A DNA stretch of 64,000 nt from Cordia subcordata (lineage: Eukaryota > Streptophyta > Magnoliopsida > Boraginales > Cordiaceae): NCBI GenBank assembly GCA_028554755.1, contig JAPTOF010000001.1, forward strand, positions 1,376,501 through 1,440,500. Reading direction: 5' to 3'. Positions 1 to 10,637 of the stretch are shown here, piece after piece. The notes beneath the pieces are model-generated. The model was not told where the DNA came from. It was given only the letters and a program-made list of their open reading frames with translations, and searched no databases. Both the position numbers and the translations under genes were made by a program. How positions within the stretch are numbered: position 1 is the first letter of the stretch; every line of letters begins with the position of its first letter.

Positions 1-960
1 ACCTACGGATGTGCGACGACCATTGCAACTTGACGAATGACGAGCATTGTCACCTCTCACCCCTGTTGTGACGACGACAAAGCATTGTCCCCCTCCCCAC
101 CCCTGCTGCAACGACCACAATGGTGAATAAAGAAAAAAAAAAAAGACAATGAAGCTAAGAAGAAAGAAAAAGAAAGAAGATGGTGAAGCTAACTTACTGA
201 TCGAAGCTTGGTATGAAGAGCATCTAATTGTATTGTAATGATGGGTGAAAGTAATTCTTTGTTTGGCTCTGTGTAACTTTGCAAGGCTATAAAAGAGATC
301 TACTTGTAATTTTGATGTGTGTAAAAGTGAAGATTATTGTGACTAAAACAATGGATTAGCTGATTTATATATACATAAATACACATATTAAGAGTAAGAT
401 GATGTTGATGATGAAGACGAAGATGATGATGAAGATGAAGATGAAGATGATGAAGAAGATGAAGAAGGTGAAGATGAAAATGATGTTGCCAATGACATTT
501 TCGTCCAAATAGAGACAAACTGATTAAAAATATTAGACCAGTTGAAATTATAGGGCGTGTGGCTCAAATTTGACAGAAAAATGGACAGAGAGAGTTAACG
601 TGATAAGTTTTAAAAAAACACAAGGGGATGATCTGAAATTTTTGGAATATAAGGGATAATGTGATACTTTCGCATATCACAGGTGGTAATGTAAATTTTT
701 TCCTTTAAATAATAAGGATTCAGTGGACTAATCTTTTAACTTATTGGGAATTAATATAAATATTCGAAATGATAATCAAGTTAAAATTAAGTTACAATAA
801 TAGAGATTTTATATGAAATTTTGGGTAAAAAATTACAATTTTCTTCAACTCTGTTGGTGGTGAAAAACATTTCTGCAATTTTAAAAAAAACATCAGAGCT
901 GGTAAATATAATATGGCAAAACCCAGGGGAGGTGTACCTCAAGTCTTAAACAACATTTCG
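1..960. other. Intergenic DNA upstream of the helicase gene
   Basis: No gene is supported here. The first 200 bases are C-rich and then A-rich low-complexity sequence. A GAT/GAA triplet stretch is listed separately. Bases 540-720 resemble dispersed plant repeat DNA, but no terminal repeats or target duplication could be identified. The last 150 bases presumably hold the helicase promoter; no convincing TATA box is visible. Confidence 0.5.
397..531 (+). repeat. GAT/GAA triplet-rich stretch with an acidic open frame
   Basis: The plus strand is a run of GAT, GAA and GAC codons. One frame reads about 40 residues that are nearly all Asp and Glu, then a less biased end (NDIFVQIETN) and a stop. A TAA immediately precedes it and no ATG lies in that frame, so it is not a free-standing gene. 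It could be a decayed acidic-tail exon or a simple-sequence expansion. The His/Leu-rich minus-strand frame is a shadow. Confidence 0.5.
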
Positions 961-1021
961 TCGTCACCGGTCAACAGTTCCTTCTTTGCTACTGTTATCC
1001 ACTGCAAGTCTCTCAACATTG

Positions 1022-1485
1022 TTTGGTACATTCTCTAGCTTCTCTCTCTCTCTCTCTATATATATGTGTGTGTGTGTATCTATCTGTCTAGTGTATTTAT
1101 TTTTGTGCGCTCTGTTTGGGACTGATTTTTCTGGGCTCGGTCTTTAGCTGTTCGATGGAATGCCTAGCTTAAATTAGATGGCTTGGTTTTTTTGAAGATA
1201 AGAATAGTATTGATTAGCCTTGATAATTCTTAATATTGAATAGTACCTTATGTGTTTTTTATTTTTCTGCTTCGTTATTTTTAACTTGAAAGAGTACATT
1301 TTGTGGAAAAAAATATGACTGCCAAGATTAATATTAGAAAGGAAAAAGGAGAATAGGTGAATTAGTTTGCAAGAACATGTTTTCCGTAACCCCTTTGGAT
1401 TTTTCTTTTTCTTTTTTGGTTTAATAATGAATACAAGTAAGGTACGTTATGAGCTAATTTTAATGCTTTGGACTCAATGTTGCAG
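1022..1485 (+). other. Possible 5' UTR intron of the helicase gene
   Basis: A T-rich segment ends in TGTTGCAG (1478-1485), a good acceptor, about 130 bases before the start codon. A GT near 1022, after a pyrimidine-rich leader-like stretch, could be the donor, but its consensus is weak. Inferred from splice-like sequence only. Confidence 0.3.
1034..1078. repeat. Compound CT/TA/TG microsatellite
   Basis: (CT)n followed by (TA)n and (GT)n, about 45 bases, in the presumed 5' leader or leader intron of the helicase gene. Pyrimidine microsatellites are common in plant 5' leaders. Confidence 0.85.
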
Positions 1486-1613
1486 CTTGAACGTTCACTG
1501 TTGTTATACATATTCCGAAAGGCCTTTGCCATCCTTGAGTATTCCTCTTTCTTTGTGTGCTAGTTTTGATGAATAACTCGGATAGAGACTGATTAGGTAG
1601 GAAGTTAGATAAG

Positions 1614-3284
1614 ATGGCTGGATTAGTTGCAACAAGGGCGCTCCTCCTGTTTGGCGACTCGTTATCAGCCACAAAATTCGCTGAGGTTTTCAAGAGAATT
1701 CCATTTCACAGTCATGTTCGGTTGTTTAGTCGTGTTCAGCGTGATAATGGCCCTCTTACATTAGCCAGTCTTGGGTTGAAAGCTGAAATTGAAAAATCAA
1801 GTGGAAGGGAGAAAAATAGAATTCAGACAGTGATGTCTGCAGTTGAAGCCTACGGTAGTAAAGTAAGGAGAGTTAGCCGCAGAAGAGATAAGGTAGCCAG
1901 AGGGAGAAAACCTCTAGACATAGCGGTAGCTCCTTTTGCTGCAAAATCATTTTCTGAGCTTGGTCTCCCACCGTTATTGGTTGAAAGGTTAGAGAAGGAA
2001 GGATTTAACGTGCCAACTGATGTTCAGGCAGCAGCAATACCCACAATCCTTGATAATCATGATGTTATGATTCAGTCCTATACAGGATCAGGAAAAACAT
2101 TAGCTTATATCCTTCCTATACTCACTGAAGTGGGTCCACTGGAGAGGGATTCTTCAAAGAGTGATGGGTCTAGGAACAAAATGGATATAGAAGCAGTGAT
2201 TGTGGCTCCCTCCAGGGAGCTTGGCATGCAGATTGTGAGAGAAGTGGAGAGGCTGTTAGGACCTGCGAACAAGAAACTGGTACAACAGCTTGTTGGTGGT
2301 GCAAACCGGTCAAGGCAAGAAGAAGCTCTTAAGAAGAACAAGCCAGCTATCGTAGTTGGAACCCCCGGACGAATTGCGGAGATAAGTAAAGCTGGGAAGC
2401 TCCATACTCATAACTGTCGCTACCTGGTCTTAGATGAGGTTGATGAGCTCCTTTCGTTCAATTTCCGGGAGGACATGCATCGGATATTGGAGCATGTTGG
2501 GAGGAGGCCAGGTGCAGGTCGACGAGCAACAGAGAATCCTAGTACAAAACGGTCTGACAGTCAGACCATCATGGTGTCTGCAACATTGCCATTTTCAGTG
2601 ATAAGGGCAGCTAGGAATTGGAGTAATGATCCGGTTCTGGTTCAAGCCAAAAGCATTATCCCACTTGAATCTGTGTCTCCATCTCCTGTCAGTTTATCAG
2701 GATCTCCCACCAGTTCGAGTTCAGCCCCCGCTCAGTCTGCAGTTCAGAGTTTGCCACCTTCTCTAGAACATTACTACTGTGTTTCCAGGATACAACACAA
2801 AGTAGATACATTGAGGAGATGTGTGCACGCATTGGATGCCAAGTCGGTGATAGCTTTTATGAACCATACAAAACAGCTGAAGGATGCTGTTTTTAAGCTA
2901 GAAGCTCGCAGTATCAAAGCTGCTGAATTTCATGGTGATCTTAGCAAGCTAGCAAGATCAACCATTTTAAAGAAATTCAGGGACGGGGAGGTGAGAGTAC
3001 TTTTGACAAATGAGCTCTCTGCTAGAGGTTTGGATGTGCCAGAATGTGATCTTGTTGTGAACCTGGAATTACCCACTGACTCGGTTCATTATGCACATCG
3101 AGCTGGCCGGACAGGTCGTCTTGGTCGAGAAGGCACTGTGGTCACCGTATGCGAGGAGCCCGAAGTCTTTGTTGTGAAGAAGCTACAGAAGCAACTCGGG
3201 GTTCCCATTCAGGCTTGCGAGTTTGCGGAGGGGAGACTAGTTGTTGCTGGTGAAGAGGAAGCATTAGCCGCTGCAAGGAAATGA
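1614..3284 (+). CDS. RH47: DEAD-box ATP-dependent RNA helicase, RH47/ISE1-like, probably mitochondrial
   Basis: A 556-residue superfamily-2 RNA helicase encoded in one exon. Motifs in order: Q-motif region (~113-143, FSELGLPP and PTDVQAAAIP), motif I TGSGKT (157-162), Ia PSREL (199-203), Ib TPGR (250-253), motif II DEVD (274-277), motif III SAT (322-324), motif V ARGLDVPE (470-477) and motif VI HRAGRTGR (495-502). Motif II has Val where DEAD has Ala. The first ~100 residues are rich in Arg, Ser and Ala and lack a folded motif, which fits an organelle targeting peptide. A Ser/Pro-rich linker (~351-382) separates the two RecA-like lobes. Length and linker match my recollection of Arabidopsis RH47 (ISE1/EMB1586), a mitochondrial helicase needed for embryogenesis and plasmodesmatal control. 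The orthology is inferred; the helicase family is certain. The start is the first ATG of the frame and gives the basic N-terminus. Confidence 0.93.
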   Translation: MAGLVATRALLLFGDSLSATKFAEVFKRIPFHSHVRLFSRVQRDNGPLTLASLGLKAEIEKSSGREKNRIQTVMSAVEAYGSKVRRVSRRRDKVARGRKPLDIAVAPFAAKSFSELGLPPLLVERLEKEGFNVPTDVQAAAIPTILDNHDVMIQSYTGSGKTLAYILPILTEVGPLERDSSKSDGSRNKMDIEAVIVAPSRELGMQIVREVERLLGPANKKLVQQLVGGANRSRQEEALKKNKPAIVVGTPGRIAEISKAGKLHTHNCRYLVLDEVDELLSFNFREDMHRILEHVGRRPGAGRRATENPSTKRSDSQTIMVSATLPFSVIRAARNWSNDPVLVQAKSIIPLESVSPSPVSLSGSPTSSSSAPAQSAVQSLPPSLEHYYCVSRIQHKVDTLRRCVHALDAKSVIAFMNHTKQLKDAVFKLEARSIKAAEFHGDLSKLARSTILKKFRDGEVRVLLTNELSARGLDVPECDLVVNLELPTDSVHYAHRAGRTGRLGREGTVVTVCEEPEVFVVKKLQKQLGVPIQACEFAEGRLVVAGEEEALAAARK

Positions 3285-3880
3285 AGCCGGCCCTGTCTTA
3301 CCGTATATTTTATGTGAATATTTTGTTAATATGTTGTTGAGTGTATTCTTCATTCAGCTGGTCAATTAATGTCTAGGCCCTGCATTATTCAGCTGGTTGT
3401 AGTTCTATCCTCTGATTAATTTGCAAGCATAGCGGTGATTAATATCTAATACTCTTGGAAACCATATGGATAATGGAATTATATAAGTTTTCATTTGTCT
3501 TTTATATGCCAATTTGGACCCTTATATGATTATACCTGGTGAAATTCTACCTGAATTTGATCCTCTTTGTCAAAGTCAAAGAAGACGGCATCATATCATT
3601 TAGCTCCCCAGAGAGAACGAGACGAATTTAATCTTCTTCTCTGTTTGTTTATACCGACAGGGTAGCATACTCAAAAATAATAATAATAATAATAACCATA
3701 AAAGAAAGGAGACAATGTGTACGCAAAAAGGAGCTACTGAGCTTTGAAGTAGTGCTATATATATATATATATATTTTTTTTTTTTTCAACACTTTAAAGT
3801 AAAAAATTAAACACATTTCCGAACCCAGAAATGAGAAGAGAGTGGGAAAGGGAGACAAAGCTAAGAATTGGGCTTGCATT
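3285..3880. other. Helicase 3' region and intergenic DNA
   Basis: Contains the presumed helicase 3' UTR (AT-rich, stop at 3282-3284), an AAT microsatellite near 3677-3697 and a TA tract near 3757-3774. No gene is visible. Confidence 0.6.
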
Positions 3881-4039
3881 CTTATCCGGCCCAAAGGATA
3901 TTCTTCTCGAAAATGGGTTGCGGAAAAGCTTTAGCGCCGATTTGGCTTTCAATATCGCCCATCCGTGTCGAGTGTATCTCAACTCTGATTCTCTGAACTT
4001 GCAAGCGCGCCTCACGTTCCCAAAATGTCAGTTCTCAAG

Positions 4040-4262
4040 GTAACAATCTTCTTTCATCTAGGTATCTTTTTCCTTTTTTCGCCCTTTTTTGAATTTTTTT
4101 TTAAATGTTGATAACTTGTCTGCCGATGCACATGATAATCTGCATATTTGTTCAAGTTATTAAAATTAACAGATAATTGTTGTTTTGTTTACATTCAAAA
4201 TTGCATATACTATTGATACACTGATTGATCATTCAAATATCAATTCTCTTTTGTTGCCCTAG
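4040..4262 (+). other. 5' UTR intron, kelch copy 1
   Basis: Donor TCAAG|GTAACA at 4039/4040 and acceptor GTTGCCCTAG ending at 4262, two bases before the start codon's A-rich context. The same donor and acceptor words recur at kelch copies 2 and 3, which supports a conserved leader intron just before the ATG. Confidence 0.75.
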
Positions 4263-4264
4263 AA

Positions 4265-5438
4265 ATGGAGGCTGGTGCGGAAGAAATTGTTGCTTCTAAA
4301 CCGCGTGTTGTCTTCGGAGTCGATAGGGAAAACGAAGATGGGCTGGACGAGTTGGTTGAGTTTTATGTTTTTGACAAAGAATTTATTCCGATTGAGGATG
4401 TAGGAGGAGAATCACTCTATAAAAGATACAGTGTGTTCAAAATCAAGGATGAAGCAGCAATTGCTGAGCCGTTCAGTAAACTTGATCACTGCCAAGTCGG
4501 TGCCTCTTATGCTTCGTTCGGATCCCACGTGTTCCGCGTCGGCGGTGATGCTGAGGTGTGCAGGAAATGCAGTGCCTCACGTAACAGTAGGGAGATGGTG
4601 GAACTGTACGATGTTCCCCAAGGAGGCCTTTCACCATATGTGGATCTTTGGGATGCGACCACAAATTGCTGGGAGTTGCGTTTTGCACGGATGAACACCG
4701 GACGAACAGCACCTCACCTCCATATTCTAGGAGGCAAGCTCTTTGCAATCGGTGGCGGTGGCGGTGGCGGTGGCGGTGGCGGTCACTACGATGACAAACC
4801 TATATTTATGGAGGTTCTCGATCAATCTACTCGATGCTGGACTCCACTCCCCGATCCTCCTCCTGAGGTGGCTCGTTATTATTTTGTGTCTGCCACGCAA
4901 GATGATTCCATATTATTGGGCTCACTGAAGTCTAAATCATTTTATTCCTATAAACCACAATCTAACTACTGGGAACGTCTGGGCCATCTCCCCTTCAACA
5001 AGTGTATTTGTGGTGGATACTCATTTGGTTTGGCTGGATTACCAATCTGGGACAAATTTAATAGGTTTTGATCTCAAATCATGCAAGTACTTCACAATCA
5101 ATTTAGGTGATGAGGGTTTGCTGCCCAGTCGAAAATGTCAACACTATCATCCCACATTGCTTCGTTCTGGGAATGCTGAATTGGTATTAATATGGAGAGA
5201 AAAATCTTTGTACAAACGAGAAGGCCAAACCGAAGGCACAGCCAGAGAAGAAGAGGGAGAAGATGAAGATCTATTCGATTGGAGGAATGGCTTTAGTGCC
5301 ATTCACTGTACACACTTTGTCATTGATTTTGTCAAAGCTCAACAGATTGGCGGCCCTTGTGTGAGAACGATATCGCACCAAAAGTGCATTGGCCCGGACC
5401 TGTCAATACACTGGATTAGCGCTGGTTTTGTTTTTTAA
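4265..5438 (+). pseudogene. Kelch-type beta-propeller gene, copy 1, frameshifted
   Basis: Closely related to the intact copy at 12059. The frame is open for 268 codons and includes the kelch-like segment with GGKLFAIGG and the ST-RCWTPLP strand. Relative to copy 2, a 15-base in-frame deletion at about 4999 and a 14-base deletion at about 5008 then shift the frame. The product would end at 5071 after an unrelated tail, while the original C-terminus (VDTHLVWLDYQSG to the end) continues in another frame to 5438. A GGTGGC expansion at 4750-4784 encodes about a dozen glycines where copy 2 has GGRD. Either a pseudogene or a gene for a truncated propeller. Downstream coding sequence is still recognisable, so the break looks recent. 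Confidence 0.8.
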
Positions 5439-5540
5439 CTCCCGCACCCCCCCCCCCCTCTCTTTTTTTTTTTTCTTTTTTTTCAAACTGGGCTGACTAA
5501 TTTTTGACTAATTTTTTTTTTTTTTAATATATACGTTTAG

Positions 5541-5670
5541 GGACGTGGACGCGAGTACAGCGGTTGCAGGTTTAAGTGACCGTAATATCACCCGTAAGGA
5601 GGTGCCACAAAAGAGGAAGCGCCCTAGACAAGTTGGGGGGGTTGAAATTAAAATGCTATCCCAAGGATAA
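5541..5670 (+). other. Possible alternative terminal exon of kelch copy 1 (basic tail)
   Basis: After a long pyrimidine tract, an acceptor-like GTTTAG (to 5540) precedes a 42-codon open frame (5542-5667, stop TAA 5668-5670) that includes the basic cluster PQKRKRPRQ, which resembles a nuclear localisation signal. In copy 2 the same exon can be joined in frame to the kelch coding region. In copy 1 the matching donor GT is missing (TTTTTTAACT), so the exon may be orphaned. It may also simply be 3' UTR. Confidence 0.4.
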
Positions 5671-5791
5671 GGTAAGCTATATACAGACAATCATGGGCCT
5701 AAACTTTTTAATCTGTTCAGGAATGCTATCCCGAGGATAAGGTAAGCTATACAGCCAATCATGGGCCTAAACTTTTTAATCTGTTCAGGAA
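5652..5791 (+). repeat. 70-bp tandem duplication carrying a donor-like site twice
   Basis: Two copies with period 70 (AATGCTATCC at 5652 and 5722). Each contains AAG|GTAAGC, a strong plant splice-donor match. Copy 2 has the same duplication at 13452 and 13522, while copy 3 has one unit, so it arose before or during the A/B unit duplication. Confidence 0.8.
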
Positions 5792-8700
5792 TGCTATTCC
5801 CTCCCATTTCAAGGTTTTCAGAAAATCTGCGGATTCAGAACTTACATTCCATGTTAGTACGTATCAGTTTTTCTGGTCTTTCATGCTTGTTACACAAGCT
5901 TTGATCATATCAAAGTCTTGGTCGTCGCAGTTTTCTTGATCTGTGAATTAGCCAATACCGTATATAAAGTTGTCCACAGTGCAATTAACCTCTGAATTTT
6001 GAGAGCAGTACTTATATACTACGTGGAAAGCTATCTTCTATGTCCAAAGAACAGAAACTAAAAGAAAACCAAAATGGTAATTTGCTTCCTTGATCATAGT
6101 ATTATAGAGAGGAATAACATCTCCATTATCTTTTTAAGTCCTGGAGACATAAGTTTGTACACTAATCTCCCTAAGGTTTTCTCCATCTACCCAATGCTCA
6201 CGGACCTTTTTCGCGTCGGCTGCGGTCATCTACACAAGTTAGCGGACGGAAGAATGAACCATGGAAACTTTTGATTGGATAATTAGTTATTAGACAGAAG
6301 AGTTCACTGAGGCTGAAGCTTACAGTCTTCTTTTTCTTGTCATATTCATTAAGCTTAGCAGATTCTAGTGCTGATTAGGAAGCTGCAGGGTGGTTCAATC
6401 GCCTTCTTAACTTTCCTTGCTGTCTCGTTTTTCATTATCTTGTACTTGAACTGATCGTGTACTTGTGATACAACTTCCCTTTTTGCATTATTAAGTTGTT
6501 GTAGAAGTGTGATTTGAGGAATGAGAAGCGGTGAGAGAAGGAAAGAAGCCACGACTGGAACGGAATCAGCAATTTGAATTCTTAATGCAGTTGATAAATA
6601 TTGTTGACGAAGAACTTTCATGAATACATTAGTTTTAATGCATGTTTGGATATTTGATTGCTTGAAAGTCTGCTAGTGGATTGAATGATCCCTTGAACTT
6701 TGTTTGTGTTAATTTGTTTAACTCTGAGCTATCGGTATCTTAAAGTTTTACAATTACTAGACCTTTACCTCATCAAGCCCTTTTCTTCAAGTGTTCTCGA
6801 GGAGTACTTAAAGTTGATGCTCCCATTTTTGTTATGCCACTTGCCTTTATTTTTTGGTGATTGTTCCAACTGATACTTATTTTTGTCGACGAAGAACTTT
6901 CGTGAATACATCAGTGTTAATGCATTTCGGATATTTGATTGCTTGGAACTCTGATAGTGGATTGAGTGATCCCTTGAACTTTGTTTGTGTTTATTTGTTG
7001 AACTCTGAGTTATATGTATCTAAAAGTTATACAATTAATAGACCTTTCCCCCATCAGGCCATTTTCTTCAAGTGTTCTCTGGGAGCACTTACAGTTGATG
7101 CCTCAATTTTTGTTCTGCCACTTGCCTTAATTTTTTCGTGGTCGTTTTGACTGATACTCTTTTATTGTTTTTTCACTTCATGGAGACGAAGAAAAGGTGG
7201 TCTTTCTTGAATTATAAGAGAAGAGAAGGTGGCTATTGGAGAAATTTGTTTTGCATATGCTAGATATATTAAATTTAGTTGCTTTATATATGGACTAATG
7301 GGGAGACAATTAGACTAGTAGATGTATTTAGAGGAATCTGGAATATGTATTAGGTATTAATGGAGTCGGAATTTTTTTTGAAATACTGGTAAGAGTTTGA
7401 TTGATTGTGACAATTAATTACGAATGTACCTGAAAATTCTGAGGTTATGAAGTATTGTTTTTACCTATTATATGTATATACTTGTGTGTCTGACAAATAT
7501 CTGTAAAGGTAAAACATGGAAAGTAATTGGCTTGAGCTTAAGAAATCAAAAGCAGACCTTTATGCAGTTACTAGGGGAAAAACGAGATTTTGTTGTGATA
7601 ACGTTTCCTATGTGTATGCGCATATATGTTTTTTGACGGGTGCGTTGTGTATACACCAAAATTGATTCTTTCAGCCATGGTCATCTGGATAAGTTAGCGG
7701 ACAGAAGAATGAACCATGAAAACTTTTGATTGGATAAATAGTTATTAAACAGAAGATTTCTTGCCCTTGATCAATTATCTTGTCACTGAGGCTGAAGCTT
7801 ATAGTCTTCTTTTTCTTGTCATATTCATTAAGCTTAGCAGATTCTAATGCTGATTAGGAAGATGCAGGGTGGTTCAATCGCATTCTGAGCTTTCCCTGCT
7901 GTCTCATTTTTCATTATCTTGTACTAAAACGGATTGTGTACGTGTGATACAATTTCCGTTTTTGCATTATTCAGTTGTTATAGAAGTGTGATTTGAGGAA
8001 TGAGAAACAGTGAGAGAAGGAAACAGGCCACGACTAGAAGCGAATCAGCAATTTGAATTCCTAATGCAGTTGACAATGTATTGTCAACGAAGAACTTTCA
8101 TGAATACGTTAGTGTCAATGCATGTTGGATATTTGATTGCTTGAAAGTCTGCTAGTGGATTGAATGATCCCTTGTACTTTGTTTGTGTTAATTTTTTTTA
8201 ACTCTGAGCTATCCGTATCTTAAAGTTTTACAATTAATAGACCTGTACCTCATCAAGCCATTTTCTTCAAGTGTTCTCTAGGACCACTTAAAGTTGACGC
8301 TTACATTTTTGTTATGCCACTTGCCTTTATTTTTTGGTGATCGTTCCAACTGATACTTTTTTTTTCTTTTTATGTTTTTCACGTCATGCAGAGAAAGAAA
8401 AGGTGGTCTTTCTTGGCCGTTTAAGTGAAGAGAAGGTGGCTATTGGAGAAATTTGTTTTCCATATGCTGGATATATTAAATTTAGTTGCTTTATTTATAT
8501 ATGGACTAATGGGTGACAATTAGGCTAGTAGAAGTATTTAGAGGAATGTGGAATATGTATTAGGTATTGATGGAGTCGGAATTTTTTTTGAAATACTGGT
8601 ATGAAATTGTTGGTCTGGTCTGGTCGACCCATCAAATGGTTAATTTTTGAAGTTGCAGGGTGCGTGTTCTCTCGCGTGACACCCGAAATGTGTGCTTTGC

Positions 8701-9920
8701 TTGGGATTTATACACTGTCTGTGTCCAATATGACACTTGGGCCTTGAGAGATGACTACCAGAAAGAAAAGAACACAGCCAAAGGTAGCAAAACTTTGAAA
8801 TTCTGCTATTTCTATTGAAATCTTCTTTCCTAATGTCATGTGTGCAACAATTGCTAGGGCTGTAGATTCAGGTGATACATTAAAACTCTTAAATGCTACA
8901 TATGTCCGAATATGTTTTGTGAAAGAAGTCCTGGTCTGTTCTTTCTTCATCTCCTTGGCACTTTAAGTGACACCTTCTCAACAGTTGGGCAGGACATTAA
9001 GCCTGTAATTTGTATGAGAATTGGAAACTATTGGAAGTCTAGTGAGAGACAGTTGCTAATGTCAGAGTCGTTCTAATTACTTGACCTTAGAAGTTAAAAG
9101 TGAGAGGAAAAAAAAGTGAGATGGATGAATTAGTAAAAATATCCTCCAACATTGGGTAGAGTTTATATATATATATATATATATTAGGTTACATTCTGCT
9201 AAAGGAAATTGATATTAAGACTACTAACACCAAATGTAAGGCACAATTTCGCCCCGTACTTGAGAGTATGAATTTTGTACACAGGTCTTGTAGTCATTTT
9301 ATGTTCTTTTCTTTTCTCTTTTAACAATTTATAGTTGTTCTTTTGCTTGGGTAATGGCCCTTGCTGCAGGATTGGTGCTCCGATCCTTTATCAATTGTCA
9401 TGTGTAAAATGCAACACATTTTCTCTGATCTGAAAGCTTATGTAATTAAAAAAGTGGCTGTATTCTATATTTGGGACGACAGGTACCGTAGAATCATCGA
9501 TTACACAGCTAGCAATGACGGCCAACGCTTTCAATCTATTATTTCTGATGTAAAGAACAAGATCTATAGACAGAAAAGCTTCGAGAACGACATAATTAGC
9601 AAAACTATCTGTTGTTAATGGAACATAGACTTGAGCATTGTTGGCCAGGAGGAGTTTGTTGGTGTGGTGTACATGGCCTTTTCAGCAGTAAATATTTTTG
9701 ACCATCAATACAAAGTTTTAGCTTACCAAGGGAAAAAAATAGAGGCGGATATTTTTCTTAATTTGTATGGATCTTGTCTCACAGTATGTGAACCATGTCA
9801 ATTAATCTCTAGGTAAAGGTCAACAATTGTGAGAATAATGGAACATGTTTCTTTGCAAGGACCTTGAAGTTGTGCAGTTCCGTTTGTCCTTCAATTCCGA
9901 AGCTGTTCCAAATTGGCCAT
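5792..9920. other. Kelch unit A downstream flank (duplicated, non-coding)
   Basis: About 4 kb with no intact gene. It recurs in diverged form after kelch copies 2, 3 and 4. Shared landmarks include a GTCGCAG acceptor-like site near 5930 and the block from GACGAAGAACTTTC onward. Parts of 6.2-7.1 kb recur about 1.45 kb later. The 8.8-8.95 kb stretch has a short coding-like frame (AISIEIFFPNVMCATIARAV) preceded by a stop. These may be remnants of a longer gene or a complex 3' UTR; I cannot identify a protein. Confidence 0.5.
6606..7169 (+). repeat. 282-bp tandem duplication in unit A
   Basis: Two adjacent copies with period 282 start at GACGAAGAACTTTC (6606 and 6888) and run through to a T-rich end. 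A third, separated copy lies near 8085-8365. Units B, C and D carry a single copy, so the tandem doubling is specific to unit A. Confidence 0.8.
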
Positions 9921-9928
9921 AAGCATAC

Positions 9929-10629
9929 CTTTTTTTTGTTTTTTTTTTGTTTTTGGTTGAAACTGAACTTTCATTAAAATAAAGGAGGGAAATTACAGTG
10001 GGGATCCAAGCCCATCAGGACAGGACCGGACCAAGACAAACATAGAGGGGAAGTTTAACGAATGCCCAAAAGGCCACACAAAACAAAATAGTAACAGCGC
10101 CTCAAGGCCCAAGACCTAACTCGAAATAGGGCCTAACCAAGATTTTGCCCAATAGAAGACCAAATCCTGAAATGATGACACGGCACTCCGGCAAGCTCTG
10201 GCAGTCAGATCAAGCCACGAAGGCGACAACCCATCAGCAAACAAATCTGCCACACCTTGCCATTACAAAAGCTCCACATCATAGATTCCAAAAGAAACAA
10301 AAACACCAAACAACTCAAAATGATCCAACAAGGACAATGCCAAGGCAACAGCCACCACAACAACAGTGATGATGTGGGACTCATCAACCCGAGAGGCTGG
10401 GCCAAGGAAAACTTAACCTTAGCTGGTCTAAATATCATAAACGTGAGGACGAACCCGCTAGGCCCAAGACTTGAACAAGCGGTTACATACATCATCTATC
10501 ATCTCTGATTCGAAGATAGAGAAATGGATCTAGGGCACGGTGCATGCAAGGTTTCCGGCATCATATGGTGGAAGGCTTCCGCAGATTAATAGCCTTTACA
10601 CCCTCGGCGTAAGCCGCGACTCCAACAAC
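9929..10629 (-). mobile_element. 5'-truncated LINE-like element, unit A
   Basis: Read on the minus strand, the element ends in TTTAATGAAAGTTCAG followed by an A-rich tail (the T-rich 9929-9957 on plus), typical of plant LINE 3' ends. An 8-bp AAGCATAC lies on both sides (9921-9928 and 10630-10637) and looks like the target duplication. No reverse transcriptase is readable. A diverged copy sits at the same place in unit B, so the insertion predates the A/B duplication. Confidence 0.65.
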
Positions 10630-10637
10630 AAGCATAC

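Noticed and set aside
300..518. 72-residue His/Leu-rich minus-strand frame
   Set aside because: It is the antisense of a GAT/GAA triplet repeat; the composition is entirely explained by the repeat.
10145..10508. Gln/Pro-rich plus-strand frames and the minus-strand Leu-rich frame
   Set aside because: They fall in the 5'-truncated LINE-like element; no reverse transcriptase motif is seen and the unit B copy does not keep them.
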